From: Gentiana macrophylla | Taxonomy: Eukaryota > Streptophyta > Magnoliopsida > Gentianales > Gentianaceae | Assembly: GCA_026214975.1 (NCBI GenBank) | Contig: CM047808.1 | Coordinates: 2,780,073 to 2,844,072, forward strand | DNA length: 64,000 bases | Direction: 5' to 3' | Part shown: positions 12,644 to 23,787 of the stretch, piece by piece | How positions within the stretch are numbered: the stretch's first letter is position 1 | Layout: each line of letters begins with the position of its first letter | Notes under the pieces: generated by a model | What the model was told of the DNA's origin: nothing | Databases searched by the model: none | Seen by the model: only the letters and a program-made list of their open reading frames with translations | Translations under genes and position numbers: made by a program

Positions 12644-13731
12644 ATGTCGATTCATTTATCATCGAGAATGGGTCAAAGTGTAGCAGAGCGGCCAGTCATC
12701 GGTGGTTATCGAGTGTCTCACGGAGATGCTAACCCTTTGATCGATGGGGTTGAGCAATTCCACTCTTTAGAGATCTACGAGTTGTTCGAGGGCATTTGAG
12801 CGCAAGGCCCGTTGCTTGAAGCGAGGCATAGGGTGGACGATTGCGGTTTGATTTTACCAGAGCCCTACAAGCACAAGACATCTTGGACATGGCGGAGGCA
12901 CCGATGAGTTCAACGCCACGGTGGTAAGAGATTTCTATGCTTATGTTTCGCACAACCTGGAGCCACATTTTGCGATGGTCCGAGGAATTAAGGTAGATTT
13001 CTTGATTGGCGGATCAGCGCGTATTATAGAGGTTCGAAATCCACGGTGGCCCGGATGAGTACACATCCTCGAGCAATATTGAAGACTTAGAGAGGATGGA
13101 AATGATATTTGGGTTTTGGGGTGCAATGGGGGCGCATTTCTCTTGGAGCACCCACCATCTTCACAAAGCGAACTATCTTGGGATCGGAAGATGGTCAACC
13201 GGTTTGTTTGTTCCGCCCTCTGCCGACCAAGCACACGGTCTCGGTCACAACCAAGAGGCGAGAATTGATGTTCTACTGAAGCGAGGATCTCCAAGTCAAC
13301 ATCGATCTCTCGATGCATAGCCGTATTCACGAGCTTGTTGTCGCATCTGAGCATGAGCTGTTGCCATACAGGCCGATGATTGACATGTTTCCTTTGGAGG
13401 ACGAGGTTAAAGTTCTGGTTAGTGATAAGTGGGAAGACCCTGAGCCAATTATTAGTTCCACTGATCGGTTTCAAGAGAGGCAAAGGCGGGTTCGAAGCGA
13501 GAGAGAGGCGTACTCAGTTCACGGGCACCTCGGACTCAGAGAGCCTTACTAGAGGAGCACTCGAGAGAGATTGTTAGTCTGCATCGCAAGATGGATAGGA
13601 TCATAGATTTTCTAGGAGTTCCTCCTGTGACCCCACCACCTAGGACTGCCCCACGTCATAGAGCATCCTCTTCCACTGCTGCTGCCTCGAGTTCTGCACC
13701 TCCTCCCGATTTTCAGCCTAGAGATGACTAG
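12644..13731 (+). pseudogene. 3' ORF of element F, plant transposon-protein domain, frameshifted
   Basis: Reading across frames gives FNATVVRDFYAYV followed by FAMVRGIKVDF near 12905-13010. This is the same signature as VREFYANF...VMVRGVKVLFS in the 3' ORF of element B. It matches the plant 'putative transposon protein' family (PF20167-like), found in Athila-type and uncharacterised plant elements. The first frame stops at TGA near 12797. The tail (13560-13731) is rich in P, A and S and ends at TAG 13729. Function is unknown; the protein is broken here by at least three frame changes. Confidence 0.6.
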
Positions 13732-14957
13732 GAGGGTTATTATGATGAGAACTAGTTTTTATTTCTTTTTATTGTTGTTTTCCATTTTTCTTTTTAATTT
13801 TCCTTTCTTATCTAGTTGATGAAGCGAGAATAATATTAATATCTTTTGATTTTGTGGCTTAAATTGTTTTAGAGTTATTTATTTTCTCTTTTCTTGCCAC
13901 AATTTTATTATCACATCACGGCTTATTCTTCTTGGTTTGTTTGAGACATTTAGCGTAGATTCTTCATGGATTACTTACATGAGCCGATTATTTATATGAC
14001 GATCCACTTCTTCTTTTGTTCCACCCTTAACGAGAAGCTAAGTTCATTTTCATTTTCATTTTTCATCTTACACATTGGGGACAATATTTCGATTAAGTGG
14101 GGGTAAGGGGCGTCACTTAGCTTCTTAGCATTATATTCCATGAATTGCGTGATTATCTTGATTCTCTTTGATGCACGATTCACAATTTAGACTTTGATTC
14201 ATTTTGTGAATTTGAAAAAATTATGATATTTTTACCTTTTTCGAGTTAATTGACATCATCTTTGTTTTACTTTGCACAAGTAAGAGAAAGTACCCACTTC
14301 TGAAGTAGTGGCGTATTAAGCGCATATTCTGTTATGAGCCACCATTTTAAGCACGTATAGCTCACTTTCCTTCATGTGTAGTCGATAGCATATTGCATTG
14401 ACTAGAGTTGACCCTGGCTTTATCACGAATTATGTTTCACCAGCGCGTATGAAGGCAATGGAATTTGGATTGGTAGTGTATCAAAGTGTGACCGTGAGGA
14501 TAGATAAATAAATGAGAGTTCACCCGCCAAGAAAAGAAGTGCATTGAAATATATACATCTATATTCTCCTTGGCAAAATTTTAGTCGATGGGCGTAAGGC
14601 TTACGACTTTTGCATAGACCGATAAGCGAGCCTAAGAGTAATATATGCTCGGTTCTCGATCCGCCTTGCCGACTCAATTAATTAATTAATAACATGTTTA
14701 AAGGTGAGTCGGTTCGACTACTGAGTTGGCGTAATGTGAGGTTATGCATTACTAAGAGGTTGTAAGAGTTATTGAACACACACATTGGCTCATGACATGA
14801 ATAGTGTTTAATTCATCAGCGATGGATATGAGTGGCATGATCTTGATCTTGACTTTGTGAAGCATAGTTATTTTTAATTAACTTGTATACTGATCAGGGA
14901 TGTTGTTTTCTTTTCGCCCTTTTGCTCGGGACGATCAAAAGCTAAATGGTGGGTAGT
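13732..14957 (+). other. F-family 3' noncoding region
   Basis: Contains ACATTGGGGACAAT and a distal purine tract (TTAAGTGGGGGTAAGGGG, about 14093-14110). About 800 bp later come a hairpin (14919-14941, arms CTTTTG/CAAAAG) and the purine tract TGGTGGGTAG beside the LTR. The layout matches those of A and B. Confidence 0.65.
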
Positions 14958-16399
14958 TGATAACGCTCTAAATGGTACCAATAATTATACCCTTATTGAC
15001 CCTGAATTATGCTCAAGAGGGGATAGATAGGCTCGTTATTATATGGAATATATGTTAAATGCTATGTCTGTGTTTCCAGGATCGTAATTCTGCATCTATG
15101 TTATTTTCCCGAGGTTTTGGTACTGTTTTGTCTCGTTTTGCGTGTTTTATAGGACGTACCGAATCAGGAGCATTGAGGAATGGATCTGGACCAGAAGAAA
15201 TACATTGGGCCGACTGATTAAAGTCCAAGAAGAAGCCTGCTGAAGAATAAGAAGAAAAGTCGGCCCGGTTTACCGAGGGCTAGGGCCGGTAAACCGGTGA
15301 CTTGTTGACACGAAATTGATTCTGCCGCCTCTACTAGGTCGGTTGGGGTTTTAAAGAGTCTTAAGTCGGTCATTGTATCTATATAAGGCCGCATTAGCTG
15401 ATTATATTATAATACAATACAATAAAACATAAGTTTTGCATATTACATTACATAACTTGATGAAATAAAGTTATTCAAGTTTTGAAGGAGTTATGGTTTT
15501 CTCCATTTCTCTACCATCTGTAGCTTGAGTAGATCGAGCTAGATCTCCATTGTTGAAGGTATGAAGCTTTGAACGTTCCTTTTTGTCTTCAATATGGTAG
15601 ATACATTCGTATTTATGTGTTTTAGTTAATCTGCATGTTTAAAGACCACATGATTTACTTATTTTAATCGTGGCCGAGCAATGTAGATCCGGGGAATAGG
15701 AAAAAATGACCGGTAATTGGCTTGAGTCTATACCGGTTTCTTGAGGCATTATTTAGAAAACCTAAAACTAGGATTCACTACATTTACGTTGATCGATAGG
15801 TTTAATTAATGATAGGTTAGATCTCGCCAATCTGCTTATTGTAATAAATGGCGGCATGAAATCACGAATAGTGAAGTGCTAAGTTTGGACATAGTCCGAT
15901 GGACCACAAGAGCGTGCTAATCAATGTCGCCAATTTGCCTAGGCGGAGTTAAGCGGTATGAGTTAACGCTTGATATCGGCAATTCTAGTTCTTTATGCGT
16001 ATGGGCTATTACGGACCAATTAAGGAGGGTAGCTTGTGTATAGATTGTCTACTACCATTGTCGGAGTAGATAGGAGTAGGAGTTGCACCCGTAGCTGATA
16101 ATGATAATTAAAACTAAAGCTCGCGATAAATCTAAGGAAATTATGTGGGGAAGTAAGCGTAACGATTAACTAATCCAAGTTAGTAGATCGGTGAGAAGAG
16201 GGAGAAATACCAAGTTTGTTTTCTTTATGTTTATTGTTGGTCCATGACCGCTATATATGTTGCTTCTTAATTAGGTTAGAATCGTTTATAGTTAAAGTTG
16301 CATCGTCTCTTTGGGATCGACCTTGACTCGCATTTTCTATACTACGATGTACTATTATTCTTTCTAGTAATATCGATGTTAGTGACTTACACGTGATCA
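14958..16399 (+). repeat. 3' LTR of element F
   Basis: Starts TGATAACGC directly after the purine tract and ends near CACGTGATCA (16399; 16402 is possible), where copia RT begins. TATA box TATATAA at 15380-15386 with the dyad pair upstream. No second LTR copy is in the window, so the right edge is set by the switch to copia coding sequence. Confidence 0.75.
15265..15386 (+). promoter_or_regulatory. F LTR promoter: dyad pair and TATA box
   Basis: CCGGT-TT-ACCGA (15265-15276) and CCGGT-AA-ACCGG (15286-15297), starts 21 bp apart, followed by CTATATAAGG at 15379-15388. The arrangement matches those of A, B and E. Confidence 0.6.
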
Positions 16400-16402
16400 A
16401 CA

Positions 16403-16488
16403 AGGTGGCATTCTTAGTGTTGTATGTTCATGACATCCTGCTAATGGGAAACAATAAGGGGATGTTGTGCGATGTTAAAGGTTGGTTA
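16403..16488 (+). pseudogene. Copia D, reverse transcriptase part 1
   Basis: Translates as FLVLYVHDILLMGNN followed by MLCDVKGWL, the RT active-site region of Ty1/copia pol. The usual YVDD is YVHD here (GAT to CAT at 16429-16431), which would inactivate the enzyme. The frame continues at 50011 after removal of element C and one copy of its GGTTA target duplication. Confidence 0.9.
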
Positions 16489-17555
16489 TGAAGGATGCAG
16501 ATTCTTAGATCTAAAGCGAGTTAGATCTACTGCGCGTGAGATGGATCACGATTCATATATCAAAACACATAATTAAAGGACTTAAACTACTACAAGGGGT
16601 TTAAAGTCATGTTACCAATAACGGGAAGAGAAGCCTTGATCTTCCGATGTGTTCTCCAAGCGGCGGTTGGTGGACACCCTTCTTGATCTACGAACCTCCT
16701 TGATATGCAACACCAAGAAAAACTCCAAGTTTTCTTCTTCCAAAAACCCTAGGCAAGAAAAACTAATTTTTCCTCTCCTTTTACAAGTGGTGGTGAAATT
16801 ATGCCATCTAATTTCCTTGGAATAACTCTCCTTTTATATGAGAGTAAATCATTGGCCTCAAGTATTAATTAATTAATTAAACAAAATAAAAGATATTTTC
16901 CTTAATGACTAATTGTGACATGTATTGACCAATAGGAAATCAAATAAAAAGTCATCCAACCAATCATGTAACAAGAATATCTTTTATTTTCCACATCACA
17001 AAAATTAATTCTTGTGATAATTAAATGATAAGGCGCCACTTTTAGGGTTAAAAGCCCACACAAAATGTCTTTTATGTGTATTATATTATTTAGCCCGACT
17101 AAATAATATTCATGCATATCAATTAATTAGCCCGACCAATTAATTATCAATGAGGCCCAAATAACAAGAATATCATTCCGAATTCTGAAGCCACATCGGG
17201 ACCATGGACCTATAACGATAGCTCAATAATTAATTATTCATCGAAGCGAATAAGTACATTAATTATTAATTCCGGGATTACATACCATAAACCCAGCCCG
17301 AACTCTACCGATTATAGATGTATACTTATACTCAACCCATAGAGTTAATAAGCGTCCATTGATATAATCACTACATACGGATTAACCCTCCATGATCATG
17401 TCCATTACGAGGTGGGAAGTCTCCGTGAACCCGTCTCGAATATCTTATCCTTATTTACCATCAACCCACGATGATCAATTAGTACACATATCGACTAGTA
17501 GCTAATTAGTCAAATGTGAACTCCCAGGATCGATCACTTTCTTAGGGCTAACAAA
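16489..17555 (-). repeat. Element C 3' LTR, left segment
   Basis: Matches 48310-49385 throughout, starting TGAAGGATGCAG. It ends at CTAACAAA, where element B is inserted. The rest of this LTR is 42191-42815. Confidence 0.9.
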
Positions 17556-18949
17556 TGTGGTGGATTTTTGTAAATGAAACAAAAAGACAAGAAATAAAAA
17601 TCCGGTTAGTCGCTCCAAGTGCAAAGCTTGTAGTAAAGCGGTTATTCGGGTCGATCCCACGAGAAGCGTAGGGTTGAATGCGTTTTTAAGTTTAAGCTAA
17701 GCGTGTCACGAATTAACAATTTAAGGTTTACCAAATAATGGGGAGAAAGCGGGCGAACAAGGATTCACAATTCAAGAAAGCACTAAAGGCATCTAATTTC
17801 CTACATGCAAATCAACTAAAGGCTAAGATTAACCTATACCCAATGCAAATTACTAATTTCTTAGAAAATTTGTTTATCAACTTTTATCAAAGATTGATTC
17901 TTCAAGCACGATAGGCATAAATTCTTTCGAATCTATTATCTAGGTTAACAATTTGATAACTTTCGTTTTAGACAAATTGATTTATCGATTACTATGGCGG
18001 TGATCTACAGAGTTCATTCAACTATCATCAAGCGAATATCATAGGATTTATCTTTCGATATCAAGCACAAAATAAGCATAATAGAGATCGAACCTTTTGT
18101 TGATTGCAAGCGAGAAAAAAATAAGAAAACCAAAACACCTCCTTGAATTGCTTCACCCGTTCGTCAACCCAAGAGTTTAGCTACTCATGATAATCTTGAA
18201 ATCAAAAGTTGTTTTGATTGCATAAAGAAAATAAAAGCGAAAAAAGAACAAAGTAAGCTACTTGTGTTTAAGGATGAATTTTTCGACTCTCTCCAATGTG
18301 TATTCTCGGGTTTGGGCTGCTTTGCTTAAATAGATGTTAAAGGCGGCTAGGTCAAAACTAGGTCGGTTGCTCGTTCGATCGTGGCTGGGCGCCCGTCCGA
18401 TCTGCTGGGCGCTCGTGCTCGTGTGGTGCGATCTTTGAGTCGGGCGAGTCTTCTTGAGGCGCCCATCCGTGCGGCGTCCACCTGCGTCCAAACTTCACGA
18501 ATGTAAAATATCCTCTCACGGGCGCCCGTCCATTCGATCGACGTCCGTCCATTTGAAGCAGGACATGGGCGCTCGTTCGATTCGAGATGAAGCGCTAGTC
18601 GGCTTCGATCAAGACTTGATAATTCCACTTTATCTTTTTTCTTCTCTATCCAATTCACCATTATCTCTTTTAACTTGAATTAGCTCGAAATTCATCAACA
18701 TTTGATCATCAATTGAGCCACATAATTGTACCTATATGACATCAAAAACACATAAAGCATAACATAATTCCAATAAACATAAAATCATAATTAAAACATA
18801 TAAATTCACCAACTTTGCGATTAACTCATTAAAAATGTCATTCGCTCAATAATTCCATTTAAACACGTGATTTCCATGCAATTCATAATGAATGTGGGGA
18901 AAATATTATAAAATAAAGCGTTATAAAACACGTAAATTCACCCTTAACA
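17556..18949 (-). repeat. Element B 3' LTR
   Basis: TGTGGTGGATTTTTG to CACCCTTAACA on the plus strand, 1394 bp, aligned end to end with 40788-42185. Followed by purine-tract complement ACTCCCCACACTTAAAC. TATA-like complement TTAAATAG at 18326-18333. Confidence 0.9.
18387..18600 (-). promoter_or_regulatory. B-family LTR dyad array (left copy)
   Basis: Copies at 18387, 18407, 18457, 18520, 18539 and 18567. Many arms read GGGCG here where the right LTR reads GGACG, which breaks the dyad symmetry. Pair spacings are 19-20 bp. Confidence 0.6.
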
Positions 18950-20656
18950 ACTCCCCACACTTAAACTTTGCTCGTCGAGCAAAACAAAACAAGGTAAAGG
19001 CTCGGAAAGAATATAGACATCTCAACACATATACCACATAGCCAATAAATTAGAAGTTCACCACCGTGTGTGTGCAAAGCCATAGAAAATTTCCACTAAA
19101 TCCAAACTTGAATAATTCAAAGTAAAACTAGCTAACACCCCTCTAGACTAGCAATAAGTGACACTCATAAGGTGCACCCTACAAGCGTGAAATATCCCAA
19201 AAGAATGATCGAATATATCAGGGCCTTTACGAAATACTCGGAGGATAATCCTACAAACATATCTCATTAGTTTCTCTTTGGGGATAAGATGAAGCGATAA
19301 CTAAGTCTTTCATTTAATTCATAACATATCTTAAGTTGATTGAATTCATTCACTTTTAAACACACATTAGAAGAAGCTATTGCCTCATAGCGAGAATAGG
19401 ACATTTCAAGATAATCCCCTACCTTACTCCAATCATAAGGCGACTTTTTCTAAGCGTCGTGAGCTCTTAGTCATCATAGTGGAATAGGACATACGTGGTA
19501 CACCCTATCGCACTCAAATCATCGACTAGCTTCCGACACACACGATAGACTCATTTAATTCAACTTTTTCATTAACAACATTAATTACGTGTTACTTATC
19601 ACATTCAAACCTTGAGATATTCATAAAGTATCTCATACTTGGATCTAAATACAAACTATCATAAATCGCGAGATATATACGTAGCACTAAGCACATGACT
19701 TATAAGAAAATCAGAAATCACTAGTCAAAAGGGGGTATAGCTGTATAAATTAGCTCATCATTCACTATGGCTCGTGAAAAATAGTGTCGGATGAAACAAC
19801 TAAATTATCAAGTACATGAAATATCGCATAGATGACTATAAAAACAACGAACTTCAAATTGAATTGCCTACTCGGGACAAAACAAAAACAAAAGTGTCGG
19901 AAAATTTTGAAAAATTACGCTCATTTCGCATAAAACAACAATCTAACGTACTAAACAAACATGTACGCATAGGTACAAATCGAACTATCCCCTCCCCCAC
20001 ACTTAAAAATGCAACATGTCCTCATGTTGTGCAGAAAGTAAAAGGATAAGAAACTTAGCTGTATGCGCGTAGAAAATCGAGATGTTGGTCAAGCCGGAGC
20101 ATGAAAGAAACAACACTCGCAAAAGCGTCGGAAACAACGTCCAAACCGAACTCAACCGAGAGCTCAACAAAAACTAGATCTGTACTACTCGACAAAACAA
20201 CAGAATCTCGGGGGAAAACGGGGTACAATAACGGAATAATGTGAAAGGAATGAATGAAAGAGATATAACAACAAGCGTCATCCAAAAATGATCATAATAC
20301 CAACGAAATCGCAATCCAATCAAGTCGTGGTGCTAGGCGACTTACATGATTTAAGACAACATACGCCACGATAATCAACGATGGCGAGAAAAATAGAAAG
20401 TACATAAATCATGGAAGCATCAAAAGGAAAGTAGTAATAGTCATCGTACAACGGATCGAATACGGATAAAAGGAAGAAATACATCAAGCGAAAATGCATA
20501 AAAATCTCAAGATCACTCGGCGGATCGGATCATCGACGGAGGAATAACAGCAGAATCACGGCAGGGCATCAACATGAGGAGGATTCAAGTAGGTACGAAC
20601 AGAGTGGATGTAAATGCATGTGTAGCTCAGCTGCGTAGTAGAAGCGTGCTTGAGGT
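18950..20656 (-). other. B-family 3' noncoding region with hairpin and two purine tracts
   Basis: Beside the LTR are the purine-tract complement (18950-18965) and a near-perfect hairpin TTTGCTCG-T-CGAGCAAA (18967-18983). About 1 kb further in is a second purine tract (complement CCCCTCCCCCACACTTAAA, 19989-20007). No coding frame is supported between them. Frames at 19816-20049 and 20055-20285 look like chance. Confidence 0.65.
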
Positions 20657-22118
20657 CTACCGGGGCTCATCCTCCTCATCTGACTCGGGCTTCTCCTCTA
20701 TCTTGACCACCTCAGCTATCACCCGCTCTATCTGCTCGGAGAAGACATAATCCATATTACTTGCATTGAACACCCGCCGATCTCTCGGTTGCCGTCCATC
20801 AACGATACATTCCAAAACCGACAAGATATTATCTTGGCCATCCCGGATGTCACTCAACATCGCCCTCAAAATATGAGCCATACTATGCCGAGTAATCTCG
20901 GAAGAAGATAGTCGAGAAAGAATTGAAGCTCGGCGGTGTCGATGTGGACCAGGCTCGAAGCGAGAACGACCTTCTCTCGGCGAATAGGGGTAACTCTTGG
21001 TCTTGTGGTCCATTTGCATACTCCACAACTCCCCGATCGAGACATAAGCGATGTATCAAATGAGGTACTATTAAACTCCGGTGTATACCTTACGGTTCAT
21101 GGAAATCTCATCGTATAAGGCTTGACCTACATCTACATTCAACCCGAGCGTCAAAGCATACAACATCCCAAGATCAGCGATATGGAAATGTGTGAGATTA
21201 TTCTTGGGATCGAGACGACTTTGAATAAAGCGGCATTGGACTCTCCAATCCTCGGTCCATGTCGTTGTGACCAACTCCTTTCTCTGGCCATTCGGTCTCA
21301 TTGTCCAAGCCACATCCGGACAAACCCGTAATCTCAACTCCTCCATCGGGTCACGACCATCCTCATGTTGCCTCCTTGCAATCTCTTCCTTATAATCTAA
21401 ACCCTCAAAAGCCGGTAAATCATATTTCTTATTAATGACCTCAGCAGAAAAAAGGACCTTAACACCTCGCACCATAACGCACTTTTTATCTAAGTCCGCC
21501 TCAGAAAAGTTGGCATAGAACTCTCGGACAATAGAATCATTGACAGGAGTAGATGGAATTTTTGTCAAGGCTGACCACTTCCTAGTCTTGAACATCTGGC
21601 GAAAGTAGGATCAACTTGAGATACGTTCACCTCCCTGTCAAAAATAAGACTTCTGGTTGAGTAGTGCTTAGTGTAGGCTTCATGGGCCAAAGGATTGACA
21701 AACCGACGAGGCATCGAAAGAGGGGTAATAGTCTTAGACTTTTTCTTAGGAGGTGCTCTCGGTTCAGGCTCGTCTTGCACAACATCCTCCTCACCACCCT
21801 CAACTCTAGACGGCTTGGCTCACAGGCGACTCCTCACCACGAGTACCTCGAGACATCTTACTCGGGGGACTGACATCATCATCCTCGATGATCGAGGTGG
21901 AGGAAGAATCATCCCGTAAATTGGCTCACAGCTTGTTGAGATGTTCTAGGCGGTTGATCTCTAAAGACTATGCCTCTGTTAGGGTCCAAATCGGATGGAT
22001 CAAACTCAGGACGTTGCCGTTTACCTTTCTCCCGTGCTAACCCTTTACCATAACGTTTCACAATCTCCTTCTTGCGCACCATTGTCAAACGTAAATCTAA
22101 ACCAAACCATTCACACAA
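20657..22118 (-). pseudogene. 3' ORF of element B, PF20167-like plant transposon protein
   Basis: Four overlapping minus-strand frames (21909-22118, 21565-21780, 21071-21595, 20657-21028) form one protein of about 470 residues split by small indels. The likely start is the Met near 22082, giving a very basic N-terminus (MVRKKEIVKRYGKGLAREKG) that could be a nuclear localisation signal. The middle has VREFYANF and VMVRGVKVLFSAEVINKKYDL, the plant transposon-protein signature also seen in element F. The tail is acidic (EEKPESDEEDEPR). It sits after integrase, the env-like or ORF3 position of Athila elements, but shows no membrane segment. Function is unknown. A dyad array and TATA box lie upstream. 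Confidence 0.65.
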
Positions 22119-22644
22119 ATGGTTACCCGTTTATCGTCCAAATCGGGATTTCAAAGCGAAGCGACCAACCCACCCACATCAACAACGCACCATCACCATC
22201 CCCACACCACCACAGCAGAAAGAATAAGAACAGAGCCAACAAAAACGAAAGAAAATCAACAATAGTTGAAAATTCAAGAAAATGAGCCGACTCGAAAATC
22301 GAACTCACAAAAGCGTGAATTAAAACTAGAAAAGTGGTTGAAAACTTACGATTGAAGGTGAGTAGGTGATGATGATCTTTGTGTAGAAACCCAAACAACG
22401 CAAATTCGACCCCAAAAATCCGATTTTTCCTTGAAATAGTCGATTTGGATAGGTGGTCGATTCTCCAAAAATGTGGAGCGTTGGGAGATCTGGAAGAGAT
22501 AATCGAAAAAGAAGGTGTTTAGGGCGTTCTAACGCGCCTTGAAGCACCCAATTTGGTGTAGAATCGAATGATTTAGGGCAAAAGGAGGAGAAAAGTCGTT
22601 TTTTCGATTTTGAGTCTGAAGAATGAGGTTCATGGCATGAGGGG
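22119..22644 (-). other. Leader of the B 3' ORF, possible intron
   Basis: Between the internal TATA box and the ORF. A consensus donor ATC|GTAAGTTTTC occurs near 22345-22350 (minus). A pyrimidine-rich stretch then runs to a candidate acceptor TTTGGTTTAG near 22095-22105. A spliced leader is inferred, not shown. Confidence 0.35.
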
Positions 22645-22925
22645 TATATATAGGCAGTGGTGGGCCTTCGTCCAACTCGCGGACGGGCGTCTGATCGGAA
22701 ATATGATGAAGCGGACGGGCGTCCAAAGTGCGACGCTTCGTCAAAGGCTTGATTTGAATCTGATTGGAGGAATTATCCGGATGGGCGTCCATATTTCTAG
22801 ACGAACATCGGCTAAAAAGATGAGTACAGATTGAAGAGCTCGTTTCCAGGCGGGCGTCCATAACTTGGACGGGCGTCGGGAAAATCGAGGCCGGACGGGC
22901 GTCGAGAATCACTAGGCGGGCGTCG
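22645..22925 (-). promoter_or_regulatory. Internal promoter of B: nine or ten dyads plus TATA box
   Basis: TATATATA complement at 22645-22652. Upstream on the minus strand are GGACG-GG-CGTCC-type copies starting at 22662, 22681, 22713, 22731, 22779, 22799, 22848, 22867, 22893 and 22914, mostly in pairs 18-21 bp apart. This reproduces the promoter layout of the B LTR at a second site, directly ahead of the 3' ORF. Confidence 0.6.
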
Positions 22926-23072
22926 GTCAAGAAAAATGCAAAATTGTCTTTTTCTAAAAATTATCATATAAAACAACTAAATGCGAAAATTTTATTATGC
23001 GATAATTTAAAATTCAAAAGTACAATACGGAAAATCATGAAAGAACTTGAAAATAAAACAAACACAAATAAA

Positions 23073-23120
23073 GCAGTGGGTTGCCTCCACCAAGCGCTTC
23101 TGTTTTACGTCGGGGCTCGG
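23073..23120 (-). other. Repeated end-of-pol box, copy 2
   Basis: AGTGGGTTGCCTCCACCAAG followed by CGCTTCTGTTTTACGTCG. It resembles the box at 23655-23700 that closes integrase. A similar GGCAACCC-type box is common just after pol in Athila-type elements (recalled, not searched). Confidence 0.35.
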
Positions 23121-23278
23121 CGAAAGCAAAACTAACTAAAGAAACCACTAATCTGCGTGAGATCTCGTCCCAATTTACTAGGCGAATGAGGCGTCGAAGC
23201 ATGTCGATAGCGGAGGGAAATCGTACTCATCCTGCAAACACCAATCCCCTCCGGCCACCTCAACACCTCTCGAAATGC

Positions 23279-23584
23279 TCACCCGCAAAGCACTAGTGCC
23301 AAATCCGTCAGCACAGGATCATTAAGGATCGTGTAAGGGGCGTCCAATGGCCTCTGCAACTCCTCAGTCGTGAAAACGCTGCCTCCCGAACAAGGTGGAA
23401 CAATGATAACGTACGTGATGGTCTTAACCTGAGTGCTAATGTCAAAATCTACATGAAGAACTATAGTGCCTCCTGGTCCATCATCTACTGTGATCAGCGG
23501 TATCCGACTAATGAGTGGGAATTCCTCAGGGCAAACTCCGTAAAGATCCATATCTAGAAAGCAACTACTGACAGATAGAAACAT
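23279..23584 (-). CDS. Unrecognised 101-codon ORF between integrase and 3' ORF of B
   Basis: An open minus-strand frame, same sense as pol, hydrophobic-rich (LISRIPLITVDDGPGGTIVL). No family is recognised. It is bracketed by two end-of-pol boxes (23655-23700 and 23073-23120), so it may be a small accessory gene of this family or the decayed end of a larger frame. Confidence 0.3.
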   Translation of the reverse strand: MFLSVSSCFLDMDLYGVCPEEFPLISRIPLITVDDGPGGTIVLHVDFDISTQVKTITYVIIVPPCSGGSVFTTEELQRPLDAPYTILNDPVLTDLALVLCG

Positions 23585-23787
23585 TAAAGCTTAGTAAATC
23601 TAACTAAAACAACAAGCGAAAACAAAAGAACTAAGGAAAACCAAAACAAGATTGGATATCTAGGATGCCCCCTAGTGGCGCTTTTGGTTTATGTCGTTAG
23701 CTCGACACCATTTAAACTTAGCCTGGGTCAGGCCATTTTGGCTTTTTGCCGGTCATCCTATCAACAGAAGTCGTAACATAATTATGA

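Larger units (their letters stand above)
12585..16399 (+). mobile_element. Element F: Athila-like fragment with 3' ORF and 3' LTR
   Basis: Plus-strand fragment ordered as dyad pair, broken ORF with the plant retroelement 3'-ORF domain, noncoding tract, hairpin, purine tract and LTR. No gag-pol or 5' LTR is present to its left, so the 5' part is lost or lies elsewhere. The LTR abuts copia D at 16403. The true left limit is unknown and may lie before 12585. Confidence 0.7.

Noticed and set aside
22123..22398. 91-codon hydrophobic frame upstream of the B 3' ORF, possible membrane protein
   Set aside because: T-rich sequence between a GTAAGT donor and the ORF fits an intron better; hydrophobicity follows from base composition.
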